This document shows, one piece after another, positions 1-7,180 of a stretch of 24,301 nucleotides of DNA. The notes under the pieces are model-generated. The model had not been told where the DNA came from and did not search any database. It worked only from the letters and a program-made list of their open reading frames with translations. The DNA lies in the NCBI RefSeq assembly GCF_028435365.1, contig NZ_JAGTJJ010000104.1, forward strand, positions 1 to 24,301. The letters are read 5' to 3'. The position numbers and the translations under genes were made by a program. Each line of letters opens with the position of its first letter. The first letter of the stretch is position 1. The DNA comes from Polyangium jinanense (GTDB lineage: Bacteria > Myxococcota > Polyangia > Polyangiales > Polyangiaceae).

Positions 1-28
1 GCGCCTCGCGCGGTTTCTAGGCCCTCGG

Positions 29-98
29 TCCAGGCCGTGCCTGGTCCGGGGTGCAGGGGGCGGACAGCCCCCTGCTGGGGTGCGGGGCGACGCCCCGC
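29..98. repeat. Three-hairpin intergenic repeat, copy 1
   Basis: Three consecutive perfect inverted repeats can be read. Hairpin A pairs CCAGGC (30-35) with GCCTGG (39-44). Hairpin B pairs GCAGGGGGC (53-61) with GCCCCCTGC (67-75) around a GGACA loop. Hairpin C pairs GCGGGGC (82-88) with GCCCCGC (92-98). Hairpins A and B are separated by a TCCGGGGT-like linker. The same order, linker and GGACA loop recur at 3415-3481, so this is a dispersed repeat family and not a chance hairpin. It lies 10 bp beyond the stop of the minus-strand membrane-protein gene. There is no T-tract, so a classical intrinsic terminator is not shown; transcript-end protection or bidirectional termination is inference. Confidence 0.75.
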
Positions 99-107
99 TC
101 CGAGCTC

Positions 108-1358
108 TCAGTCCGACGAAGACCAGTCCGACGTCGTGGGCGGCGCTGGTTTTCGGCGCGGTTTTTCCGGCGTCGCCGCGTGCAGATCGATCCGCCGCGC
201 GTCATCGGACAGCCGCCACGCCAGGATCTGGAAGAGGCCCAAGGCGGAGAGCCCCGTGGCGGCTCCGAACGCTACGGCGGCCAGGGTCGTGCTCGTCGCG
301 TTTTGCCACGTCGCGAATGCGCCGGGCCGGCTCAGGTCCGACAGCGCGAGCTCCGCGCCGAGGCCGCAGAGCACGCCGAGGCCCACGTAGGTGCCCGCAC
401 CCGTCGTCTCTGAGCCCATGAAGCCCACGAGCGCCGCGGCGACCACCACGATCGCGACGAACGAGCCGGCCGTCGCGAGCTCCGGCGAGAGCGCGGCCAG
501 GCGGAGCACCGTGAGGATCACGAAGGGCAGGGCACAGAGGAACGCGCCGGCGAGCAGCCATCGAGCCCCGGCGTACGCGCGGTAGCGGGCGCGGAAGAGC
601 AGCGCGGCGGGCAAGGTCGTCGCCGCGAGCAGGCGCGCGAAGCCGAGGAGAGGCGCGTTCGCGGCGATGCCCGCGGCCGGCCCGGAGCCGCCGAAGCCCA
701 CGAGGGCCGTGAGCATGCCGAGCACGAGCATGGCCACGCCGCGATGGCGGTAACTCACGCGGGTGAGCGCGGCTGCGAGCGTGACGCTACCGAGCAGGAA
801 ACACGGGAGCGCGGCGACCGTACCGCCGGGACGCACCCCCACGAGTGGAAGCGCGCCGAGCCCCGCGAAGCCGAGGCCCACGGCGGCGCACCAGGCCCGC
901 GCGGCCTGCCGCGAGGGCTCGATCGGCGCGAGGTCCTCCATGAGCGCCTCGGACGCGAGCAGCGGCTTGACCGGCGTCTCGCGCGGGCGCTCCTCGCTGC
1001 GCGGTGCGAGCGAGGGGGGTGGAGACGACGTCGTTGCCGAGGTCGCCGGGAAGGGCGTGGCCTCGGCGGGAGAAACGACCTTGCGGGAAACCCCGCTCAC
1101 GGCGACGCCGTCGGAGGCGGCTTCCACGCCCTCCGCTGCGGCTGCTGCGCCATCTGCCACGAGGGCGAGCTCGCGCGGCTTCGAGCGGGGGGCGCTTGCG
1201 GGCGCCTCGGCGGGCTCGGCTTCGGCGAGCGCCTTTGGGGCCATCGTGGCGGCGGGGTCGCTGCGGCGTGCCGATGGCGGCGGCTCGCTGCTCGCCGTCC
1301 CGGCGGTTGCCGTCCTCGACGAGGCCGGGCTGTCCATGTTCTGCGCTGGAGAGGCCAT
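108..1358 (-). CDS. Unrecognised multi-pass membrane protein with disordered N-terminus
   Basis: From the ATG at 1358 the protein has 416 residues. Residues 1 to about 150 are rich in Ala, Pro, Ser and Glu and look disordered. Residues about 155-380 hold roughly eight hydrophobic segments (near 155-175, 179-199, 205-223, 235-255, 265-289, 295-315, 321-339 and 355-380), followed by a charged cytoplasmic tail ending in a Ser/Asp run. I recognise no family motif. The gene follows the N-formylglutamate amidohydrolase on the same strand with a 19-nt gap, so the two are probably cotranscribed. An alternative ATG at 1397 would overlap the upstream stop by 20 nt; neither start has a convincing Shine-Dalgarno. 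The frame stays open upstream to 1601, inside the neighbouring gene, but that extension lacks a sensible start. Its role is unknown. Confidence 0.7.
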   Translation of the reverse strand: MASPAQNMDSPASSRTATAGTASSEPPPSARRSDPAATMAPKALAEAEPAEAPASAPRSKPRELALVADGAAAAAEGVEAASDGVAVSGVSRKVVSPAEATPFPATSATTSSPPPSLAPRSEERPRETPVKPLLASEALMEDLAPIEPSRQAARAWCAAVGLGFAGLGALPLVGVRPGGTVAALPCFLLGSVTLAAALTRVSYRHRGVAMLVLGMLTALVGFGGSGPAAGIAANAPLLGFARLLAATTLPAALLFRARYRAYAGARWLLAGAFLCALPFVILTVLRLAALSPELATAGSFVAIVVVAAALVGFMGSETTGAGTYVGLGVLCGLGAELALSDLSRPGAFATWQNATSTTLAAVAFGAATGLSALGLFQILAWRLSDDARRIDLHAATPEKPRRKPAPPTTSDWSSSD

Positions 1359-1377
1359 CTGGATCGCCCGCGGTCGA

Positions 1378-2307
1378 TCAGGTACCGCCCGGAGCATACC
1401 CCCGGAGGGCGTCGAGCGTCGTGGGGTTTTCGGCGAAGGCGAGGCGGGCGACAAGGGTGCGGGCGAATTCTCGCACACTCTGGAAGCCCTGTGGATCCGT
1501 CCGTAACGTCGATTCGTCCATGTAGAGCCGTCGAGAGATCTCGACCTGGATGGCGTGGATGCCGGTCGCCGGGGTCCCGTAGTGGCCCGTCGAGAATCCA
1601 CCGCGATAGGGGTCGTCGTGGCGCACTGTGTAGCCGCAAGACCGCGCGTGTCGATCCACCATGTCGATCACTGCGGCGGAGGCGGTTGTCCGCCCGCGGG
1701 TGCCGGGGACGATGTCGGCCCGGGCGATCCCGGCGGGTTCATGGCCGCGCCGGGCCTGGCTCGGCATCGAGTGGGCGCAGAGCAGGATGGCAAAGCCAAA
1801 CCGGGCGCGCTTGCGGGCGAGGAGTTGTTCGAGGACGCGGTGGTAGGGGCGGTAGACGAGGTCGAGGCGGCGCTCGAGCTCGGCCCGGGGCAGCCTGCGC
1901 GACAGGATGGGCTCGCCGTCCGTGGTGAGGCGCCAGATGAGACCGCGTGGCCAGGGCGCTCGACCTCCGCCGTCGACGGCGTCGTGGTCGACGTCTTGCT
2001 CGCCGCGGTTCAGGTCGACGACGTAGCGGCTCGCCCGGGCGTAGAGCAGCGTGGCGCCTTCGACGGGTGCGTCCTCGAAGAGGGCGTCGACGTGCAGGTC
2101 GGCGTCGCGGGCGATGCTGCGCGCGGGCGCGACGGTGAACGACAGGGTTTCGGCGTCGAGGGACAGGCCCGCGTGGGGGACCTCGACGACCACGGGGGTC
2201 TCGCCCCCTTTGGGTTCGATGACCTCGAACTGGGTGCTGGGCGGCATCGCTCCGCCGGCGGAGCGGAGCCCCCAATCGTCGTATCGGGGATCGACCACGG
2301 CGAACAC
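1378..2307 (-). CDS. N-formylglutamate amidohydrolase family protein
   Basis: This 309-residue protein matches the N-formylglutamate amidohydrolase (HutG/PF05013) family, zinc-dependent enzymes that hydrolyse N-formyl-L-glutamate to formate and glutamate, the last step of one histidine-degradation route. Visible family blocks, in order, are VEVPHAG near residue 45, DADLHVDALF near 70, YVVDLNR near 95, LCAHSMPS near 178, DIVPGTR near 198, HDDPYRGGF near 225 and QVEISRRLYMDE near 254. The conserved His, Asp and Glu residues expected for metal binding lie in these blocks. No other hut gene is nearby, so the real substrate may be another N-acyl amino acid. The start is uncertain: a GTG at 2307 preceded by GGGG, or an ATG at 2247 (289 residues) that better matches where family similarity begins. 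The xer gene diverges upstream. Confidence 0.88.
   Translation of the reverse strand: MFAVVDPRYDDWGLRSAGGAMPPSTQFEVIEPKGGETPVVVEVPHAGLSLDAETLSFTVAPARSIARDADLHVDALFEDAPVEGATLLYARASRYVVDLNRGEQDVDHDAVDGGGRAPWPRGLIWRLTTDGEPILSRRLPRAELERRLDLVYRPYHRVLEQLLARKRARFGFAILLCAHSMPSQARRGHEPAGIARADIVPGTRGRTTASAAVIDMVDRHARSCGYTVRHDDPYRGGFSTGHYGTPATGIHAIQVEISRRLYMDESTLRTDPQGFQSVREFARTLVARLAFAENPTTLDALRGYAPGGT
2249..2264. other. Perfect 16-bp palindrome beside alternative ATG
   Basis: GCTCCGCC is followed directly by GGCGGAGC, a perfect palindrome ending one base upstream of the alternative ATG (2245-2247) of the amidohydrolase. If translation starts at that ATG, the GGAG element lies inside the palindrome. 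If it starts at the GTG at 2307, the palindrome is merely coding sequence. No function is shown. Confidence 0.35.
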
Positions 2308-2474
2308 TCATACCCCATAAAGCGTCTGGCCGCAGGTGAAGCGCTCGAAGGAGCACGGAAGGGCCTCTTGCCTCGCTCGTGCGTCCGCCCCATGTACCAA
2401 GTTTCGTCCGCGCCACCTCCCTTGCGCTTTGCGCATTTCTTCGGCGGGGCCGAGAGCAGCGGTAGGCTCGGCGC

Positions 2475-3365
2475 GTGGACCTACACGCCTGGGTGGACGC
2501 GTACCTGGATCACCTGCGGGTCGAGCGGGCGCTGTCGCCGCGCACGCTGGAGGCGTATGCCCGGGACCTCGGAAAACTCTGCGCGCTTTGCGAACGGAGC
2601 GGGATCACGGCGCCGGGGGAGCTCGACGCGACGGTTGTCTCGACGTACCTCGTCGAGCTCGGCAGACAGGGGCTCGGCGCGCGCTCGGCGACGCGGCATC
2701 TCTCGGCGGTGCGAGGTTTTTCCAAGTTCCTGCTGCGGGAGCGGGCGATTTCGGACGATCCGGCGGCGCTCGTGGAGCGGCCCCGGACGAGCCGCAAGCT
2801 GCCGAAGGTGCTCTCCGTGGAGGAGATCGAGCGGATTTTGGAGGCGCCCGACCGAGCGTCGTTCCGGGGGCTGCGTGACCGCGCGATGCTGCACGTGATG
2901 TATGCGGCGGGGCTCCGCGTGAGCGAGGTCGTGGGGCTCAAGATCGCGGACGTGGATCGCAAGCAAGGTGTGGTGTTCGCGTTTGGCAAGGGCAGCAAGC
3001 GGCGGATCGTGCCGCTCGGGGAACCTGCGCTCGATGCGCTCGATGCGTATCTGGCGGTTCGAAAGGATCATCCGCGCGCCGCGATGACGCCTGCGCTGTT
3101 CCTGTCGCCCCGGGGCAAACCGTTGACGCGGCAAGGCGTGTGGAAGCTGCTCGGCGCGTATGCGCGTGGCGTCGGCGTGACCAAGCCGAGCTCGCCGCAC
3201 AAGCTGCGCCATTCGTTCGCGACGCACCTGCTCGAAGGAGGCGCGGATCTCCGCAGCGTGCAGGCCCTGCTCGGGCATGCGGACATCACGACGACGGAGA
3301 TCTACACGCACCTCACGGACGATCACGTCCGCACCGTGTACCGGCGGGCGCATCCTCGCTCGTAA
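2475..3365 (+). CDS. xerD: XerC/XerD-type tyrosine recombinase
   Basis: At 296 residues this is the usual length of XerC/XerD, the recombinases that resolve chromosome dimers at dif during division. The N-terminal SAM-like core-binding domain covers about residues 3-90 and the catalytic domain about 110-290. All six catalytic positions are visible: R148 in AAGLRVSE, K172 in FGKGSKRR, H242 and R245 in PHKLRHSFATHL, H268 in LLGHADI, and the nucleophile Y277 in TTTEIYTHL. It is therefore likely active. The HADITTTEIYTHLT segment leans to XerD over XerC, but the distinction is weak and the symbol tentative. The start is a GTG at 2475, 7 nt after a GGTAGG-like element. The gene stands alone, divergent from the amidohydrolase, with no phage or integron genes around it, which favours a housekeeping role over a mobile-element integrase. 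Confidence 0.92.
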   Translation: MDLHAWVDAYLDHLRVERALSPRTLEAYARDLGKLCALCERSGITAPGELDATVVSTYLVELGRQGLGARSATRHLSAVRGFSKFLLRERAISDDPAALVERPRTSRKLPKVLSVEEIERILEAPDRASFRGLRDRAMLHVMYAAGLRVSEVVGLKIADVDRKQGVVFAFGKGSKRRIVPLGEPALDALDAYLAVRKDHPRAAMTPALFLSPRGKPLTRQGVWKLLGAYARGVGVTKPSSPHKLRHSFATHLLEGGADLRSVQALLGHADITTTEIYTHLTDDHVRTVYRRAHPRS

Positions 3366-3379
3366 CATGCATGGACCTC

Positions 3380-3406
3380 TGCATCGACCGCATCGCGGTC
3401 GATGCA
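3380..3406. other. 11-bp perfect inverted repeat with 5-bp spacer downstream of xer
   Basis: TGCATCGACCG (3380-3390) and CGGTCGATGCA (3396-3406) are exact reverse complements around CATCG. Outer flanks GACCT (3374-3378) and AGGTC (3411-3415) can extend the pairing with an internal bulge. It begins 14 bp after the recombinase stop codon. It could be a transcript-end hairpin or, because tyrosine recombinases bind 10-11 bp inverted arms around a 5-8 bp centre, a recombinase site. It lacks the AT-rich inner arms of canonical dif. Confidence 0.5.
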
Positions 3407-3414
3407 CCTGAGGT

Positions 3415-3481
3415 CCAGGGCTTGCCCTGGTCCGGGTCCAGGGGTGGACAACCCCTGGTCGGGCCCGGGGTGAAACCCCGG
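3415..3481. repeat. Three-hairpin intergenic repeat, copy 2
   Basis: Hairpin A pairs CCAGGGC (3415-3421) with GCCCTGG (3424-3430). Hairpin B pairs CCAGGGGT (3438-3445) with ACCCCTGG (3451-3458) around a GGACA loop. Hairpin C pairs CCGGGGT (3465-3471) with ACCCCGG (3475-3481). Order, spacing, linker and the B loop match copy 1 at 30-98, while the stem sequences differ by compensated changes (for example GGGGGC/GCCCCC against GGGGT/ACCCC). It fills the gap between the convergent xer and DUF4340 genes. Confidence 0.78.
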
Positions 3482-3501
3482 CGCTACGCTGCCAGTGACA
3501 A

Positions 3502-4512
3502 TTACTTGAGGATGGATCCGAGGTCTTGCTCGACCTGCTCTGCCGTCTGCGCGGGGACCTTCGCGTAGAGGCGCGTGCGCTCGGTGCGCACGAAATAGTC
3601 CGGTTTGCCTGCGGGATCTGCGGCTGGAACGCGGACGAGCTCGAGGAAGCCGAGCGATGCGCCTGCGGCGTACTCCACGCGGAGCACGTCTTGCTTGCCT
3701 GCGGGCTCGCTCATCACGTAGTCCGTCGGCCGCAGCCGATCGAGCTTCCCCATGAAGTTTGCTGCTGTTTCGTCCTTCTGATCGGCCGCGGCTGGATCGG
3801 CCCAGAACCGCTTGCCCTCGGGCCCGCCGCGCACGATTTGTCGCTTCTTCCCGCCGGCGCTGAGCTCTGCTGTCGAGACCTCGGCTTCTTTCCACCCGTG
3901 AAGCTCACGCTCCACGAGCCGCGACTCTGCTGTGTCGAGATCTCGCACGGCGCTGCCGTCGATCACGTATGTCTCGCCCGTCTGCGGCTCGCGCACGTAA
4001 CGATCGCCGCCGCCGGGCGTTGTCCCGCCCAGCACGAGCTTGCGCTCGGCGCCGCTGATCGTGACCGTGAGCGTGCCTTCGGGCTCGGCGAGCCCGAACT
4101 CGGCCGCGCGATCCTCCGGGATGCGCCCGAGTGCGCGGAGGGCCTTGAGCGGCGCGAGCGACTCGACGAGCTTCTGTGCCACGCCCACGCCGACGAACTC
4201 GGTCTTCGACTTGGCGCCGGGCGCGGGCGGTGGCGCGCCTGCGTCGGGGTTCACGGGCGGAGGCGTCGCCTCGCGCTCCAGCGTGCCGACGTAGTATGCG
4301 CCGAGCTTGTCGGATTTCGTCTCGAGCGAGACCTTGCGGTTCTTGCCTTCGAAGACGACCTTCGCGACGTCGGCCGGACGCCCGGGCCACACTGTCGCTT
4401 CGGTTTGCACGAGCGCTTTTGGCTGCTCGTCGCGGGTCCACACGGCCACCGCGCTGGCCGATGCCAGCACGAAGAGCCCTACGTGGACGAAGAGGCCGCG
4501 TCCTACGTTCAT
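3502..4512 (-). CDS. DUF4340 domain-containing protein
   Basis: This 336-residue protein has one N-terminal membrane anchor (about residues 7-25) followed by a large domain presumed to face the periplasm, with a Pro/Ala-rich insert near 85-100. The tandem layout, including a block around VTISGAERKLVLGGTTPGG and the downstream region with RYVREPQTGETYVID, matches DUF4340 proteins, which are commonly encoded beside GldG-type ABC proteins. The biochemical role is not known. It is the last gene of a four-gene operon: its ATG overlaps the stop of the GldG-like gene by 4 nt (ATGA, 4509-4512), so translation is probably coupled. In this context it is likely an accessory subunit of the ABC complex. 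The family name rests on context and general sequence pattern rather than a sharp catalytic motif. Confidence 0.8.
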   Translation of the reverse strand: MNVGRGLFVHVGLFVLASASAVAVWTRDEQPKALVQTEATVWPGRPADVAKVVFEGKNRKVSLETKSDKLGAYYVGTLEREATPPPVNPDAGAPPPAPGAKSKTEFVGVGVAQKLVESLAPLKALRALGRIPEDRAAEFGLAEPEGTLTVTISGAERKLVLGGTTPGGGDRYVREPQTGETYVIDGSAVRDLDTAESRLVERELHGWKEAEVSTAELSAGGKKRQIVRGGPEGKRFWADPAAADQKDETAANFMGKLDRLRPTDYVMSEPAGKQDVLRVEYAAGASLGFLELVRVPAADPAGKPDYFVRTERTRLYAKVPAQTAEQVEQDLGSILK

Positions 4513-6467
4513 GCCTTCCTCCCGGCCGTGCGGCGCGCCCGCCGCGTCACGAGGAGCCCTACGCCGAAGAGGAGCGCTGGAGCCCCGATGATCGTCCCGT
4601 AGAACCAGAACACGTCCTTCTGCTTCGTGTGCTCGATCCGCACGTCCTCGGGCGTCACGATCTCCCCGCTGAAGCTCTCGTCGCCGCCGAGCCAGCGCAC
4701 TGCGTCCACCGCGAAGAGCTGGTTCGTCTCGGCCACCCCGAGTGCGAGGTCGCTCAGTGCGTCCGCGTCCGCGAGCACGAAGGCGCGCATCTCCTGCGGG
4801 CCTTTTACCTTTGCCTTGTCCACGCCTTCGCCGAGCGGCTTCGTCACCGCTGCGGCGAGGTTGAACGTTGCTTTCTTCTCGTCGCCGTCGAGCTCGTAAT
4901 TGCCGTTCTTGTCGGCGAACGCGGAGCCCGACGAGCGAAGGACGAAGTCCACCTTCGGCTCGGATCCGGCCTTCTTGTCGAGCGATCCGGCCACGGGCAC
5001 GAGCACGACTGCGCGCTGCGAGACGCGGCTCAAGGTCGAGACCGAGGCGTGCGACGAGAAGCGGTTCGAGACGAGGTTCGCCTTGTCCGAGGCGTTGCGC
5101 CGCCGCGGCACGAAGAGCTGGTCTGTCGTGGCGAGCACCGTCGGATCGAACGCGAGATCCGCGAGCGCTGCGAGCGGCGCGAGATCTCCCTTCGTCTCCG
5201 GATCCAGCGCGAGGAGCAGCTTGCCGCCGCGCGCCGCGTACTTCTCGAGCGAGGTGATCTCCTCGGGCAAGAATGCCTGCGACGGGCCGAGCACCACGAC
5301 GAGCGACGCGTCGTCGGGCACCGCGTTCGCGAGGCCCTGCGGCATGCCGAGGTCCTTCACCACGTAGTTCTGGCTCTCCAGCAAACGACGCAGGATCTTC
5401 GACGTCCTGCCCTCGGCCGCCGCCGCGCCCGCGCCCTCGTTGAGCTCGCCGTGCCCGACCGTGAAGTAGGCCGTGCGTTGCTCCTTCATCGCCTTGAGGA
5501 GGGCCTTCTGGAAGTCGGCGTCGAGCGTCTTCAGCTTTGCCGCCGCCTTGTTCAGCTCCTTGTCGAGCGTGAGCGTCTCGCGCGTCGGCCCGCGCAGGAT
5601 CACGATCACCGCGTCCTGCGTGACCTTGTTGTCCTTCGCGAGCTGCGGGTGGAGCAGCCGGTCGTAGAAGCCGTACTTGAAGTTCGGTGCGCTCTTCGCG
5701 ATGTCCGCGAGGTAGCCCTCGACCTCCATGCCGACGTCGTTCATGGGCGGGAAGAACGCGCGCACCTCGACGGTGTCCGGCGCGCTCGTCACGATCTTCT
5801 TCGTCGACTCGCTCGCCTTCGCCGTGCGGAAGTACGAGAAGTCGACCTTCGCGTCGAGCTCGCCGGCCGCGTACGTGAAGAGCGCCGCGTAGGCCACCGC
5901 GAGCGCGAGCGAGAGGCCCGCGACGGTCGCCGCGCGCACGCGACGGCCCTCGACGCGGGGTGCGCGCCGCATGGGCGCGAGTGCGATCTCGCCGAACACG
6001 AGCGGCACGACCGACACGAGGATCAACACGACCCAGGCGACCGTGCTCGCCCCGTCGAACCGCGCGCGTTTGTCGGGCGCCGCGTCGAGGATGCCGAGCG
6101 TGCGCCTTCCAAACTCGGTGTTCCCCGCGAAATAGATCACGAGGGCCACGAGCCCGAGCGCCGCGAAGAGCGAGAGTGCGCGCTCGATCTTCCGTCGCTC
6201 CGGATCCTTCTCGGCCGACGCGTGCAGGAACCGGAGCGCCGTCGCGACCACCGCGCCAAGCACGCCGAGCGCGGAGATCACGAGCCGCCAGGTCTCGACG
6301 TTGCCGAGCAGCCGCTCGCCGATGAAGACGAGCACGAGCGAGCCCACGAACGCGGGCGCGAGGAAGGGCGCGTAGCTCGGCGGGGCAGGGGCCTTTGCGC
6401 CCTTGTCGTCCTTGCCTTCGGGCGCCTTCTCGGCGGCCGGAGCCGCCTCTTTCGGTTTCAGCGCCAT
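4509..6467 (-). CDS. GldG-like ABC-type transport auxiliary protein
   Basis: The 652-residue product begins at the ATG at 6467. It has a Lys/Ala/Pro-rich N-terminus (1-30), hydrophobic segments near 33-52, 61-81, 97-114, 140-160 and 178-200, a long extracytoplasmic domain, and a last TM near 618-640 with a basic tail. The soluble part contains blocks typical of the GldG/ABC_transp_aux family: TVEVRAFFPP near 232, YFTVGHGELNE in the middle, and LVVVLGPSQAFLPEE with GGKLLLALDPE after it. In Bacteroidota, GldG works with GldA and GldF as an ABC complex needed for gliding; the exported substrate is unknown. The start lies 10 nt inside the permease gene and the stop overlaps the DUF4340 start, showing tight coupling. 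The extra four N-terminal TMs may take the place of a second permease unit; this is inference. Confidence 0.86.
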   Translation of the reverse strand: MALKPKEAAPAAEKAPEGKDDKGAKAPAPPSYAPFLAPAFVGSLVLVFIGERLLGNVETWRLVISALGVLGAVVATALRFLHASAEKDPERRKIERALSLFAALGLVALVIYFAGNTEFGRRTLGILDAAPDKRARFDGASTVAWVVLILVSVVPLVFGEIALAPMRRAPRVEGRRVRAATVAGLSLALAVAYAALFTYAAGELDAKVDFSYFRTAKASESTKKIVTSAPDTVEVRAFFPPMNDVGMEVEGYLADIAKSAPNFKYGFYDRLLHPQLAKDNKVTQDAVIVILRGPTRETLTLDKELNKAAAKLKTLDADFQKALLKAMKEQRTAYFTVGHGELNEGAGAAAAEGRTSKILRRLLESQNYVVKDLGMPQGLANAVPDDASLVVVLGPSQAFLPEEITSLEKYAARGGKLLLALDPETKGDLAPLAALADLAFDPTVLATTDQLFVPRRRNASDKANLVSNRFSSHASVSTLSRVSQRAVVLVPVAGSLDKKAGSEPKVDFVLRSSGSAFADKNGNYELDGDEKKATFNLAAAVTKPLGEGVDKAKVKGPQEMRAFVLADADALSDLALGVAETNQLFAVDAVRWLGGDESFSGEIVTPEDVRIEHTKQKDVFWFYGTIIGAPALLFGVGLLVTRRARRTAGRKA

Positions 6468-7180
6468 CGCCGCGCCTCCAGTGTCTTGGTGGCCGCGAGC
6501 AGGAAGAAGTACGTGACGGCCACGTAATAGACCACGTTCTCGAGCTTCAGCACGCCGGTCATGAAGGGGAACTGCCGCTGGTGGTGCAGCGCCATCCCGG
6601 AGAGCACGCCGTTCACCGGCGGCTCGGTCACCTTCGCGACGAGCCAGAGCGTCACCATCACCGCGAGCAAGAGCCCGCCGAGGATTGCCGCCATCACCTG
6701 GCTCCGGCTCACGGCCGACGTGAACATCCCGATCGCCAGCGCGGCCGAGCCGAGCAGCACGATGCCCGTGTAGCCCACGGCCACGTGCCCGAGGCTCACC
6801 TTGCCGTTCACGAAGATGAGCAGCGGCATGTAGACGCTGACCAGCGTGATGAGCGCGACCATCGCGAGCGCCGCGAGGTACTTGCCCACGATGATCTCGA
6901 CGTCCCGGATCGGCGCCGTGTTGAGCAAGACGAGCGTCCCGCGCTCCCGTTCCCCCGCGAGCAGCGGGATCGACATGAGCACCGCCACGATCATCGTGAC
7001 GCCGCTCGCGCCGTTGAAGAACTCGCGCAACACGTCGGCCGACATGCGCGATCCGGACAGGCCGTTCGCGCTGAACCACACGCCCTCGACGAGCAGCGCC
7101 GCGGCCCCGATGGCCCAGCCGAGCAGGGATCGCCCGTACGAGCCGATCTCTCTCCCTGCGACGAGCAGAGCATTTCTCAT
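6458..7180 (-). CDS. ABC-2 type permease, GldF-like
   Basis: This 240-residue protein has six predicted membrane segments (about 19-36, 60-76, 101-123, 131-156, 164-182 and 217-235), the ABC-2 permease arrangement. The block LLAGERERGTLVLLNTAPI at about 75-92, after TM2, is a hallmark of ABC-2/GldF and NosY-type permeases, where it forms the cytoplasmic coupling region to the ATPase. It would carry the translocation path for the ATPase encoded just upstream. Its ATG overlaps the ATPase stop by 4 nt (7177-7180), and its end overlaps the GldG-like start by 10 nt. The transported substrate cannot be told from sequence. Confidence 0.9.
   Translation of the reverse strand: MRNALLVAGREIGSYGRSLLGWAIGAAALLVEGVWFSANGLSGSRMSADVLREFFNGASGVTMIVAVLMSIPLLAGERERGTLVLLNTAPIRDVEIIVGKYLAALAMVALITLVSVYMPLLIFVNGKVSLGHVAVGYTGIVLLGSAALAIGMFTSAVSRSQVMAAILGGLLLAVMVTLWLVAKVTEPPVNGVLSGMALHHQRQFPFMTGVLKLENVVYYVAVTYFFLLAATKTLEARRWR

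Noticed and set aside
29..98. Classical rho-independent terminator
   Set aside because: The hairpins are strong but no T-run follows on either strand.
2475..3365. Integrase of a genomic island or integron
   Set aside because: Length and all motifs fit housekeeping XerC/D; no tRNA, attachment duplication, phage or cassette genes are seen around it.
3380..3406. Canonical dif site
   Set aside because: The arms lack the AT-rich inner bases of dif and are perfectly symmetrical, whereas dif arms are divergent; kept only as an inverted repeat.
4176..6527. Open frame of 783 codons on the plus strand opposite the GldG-like gene
   Set aside because: Shadow of the recognised minus-strand operon; Arg/His/Glu-rich and without motifs.
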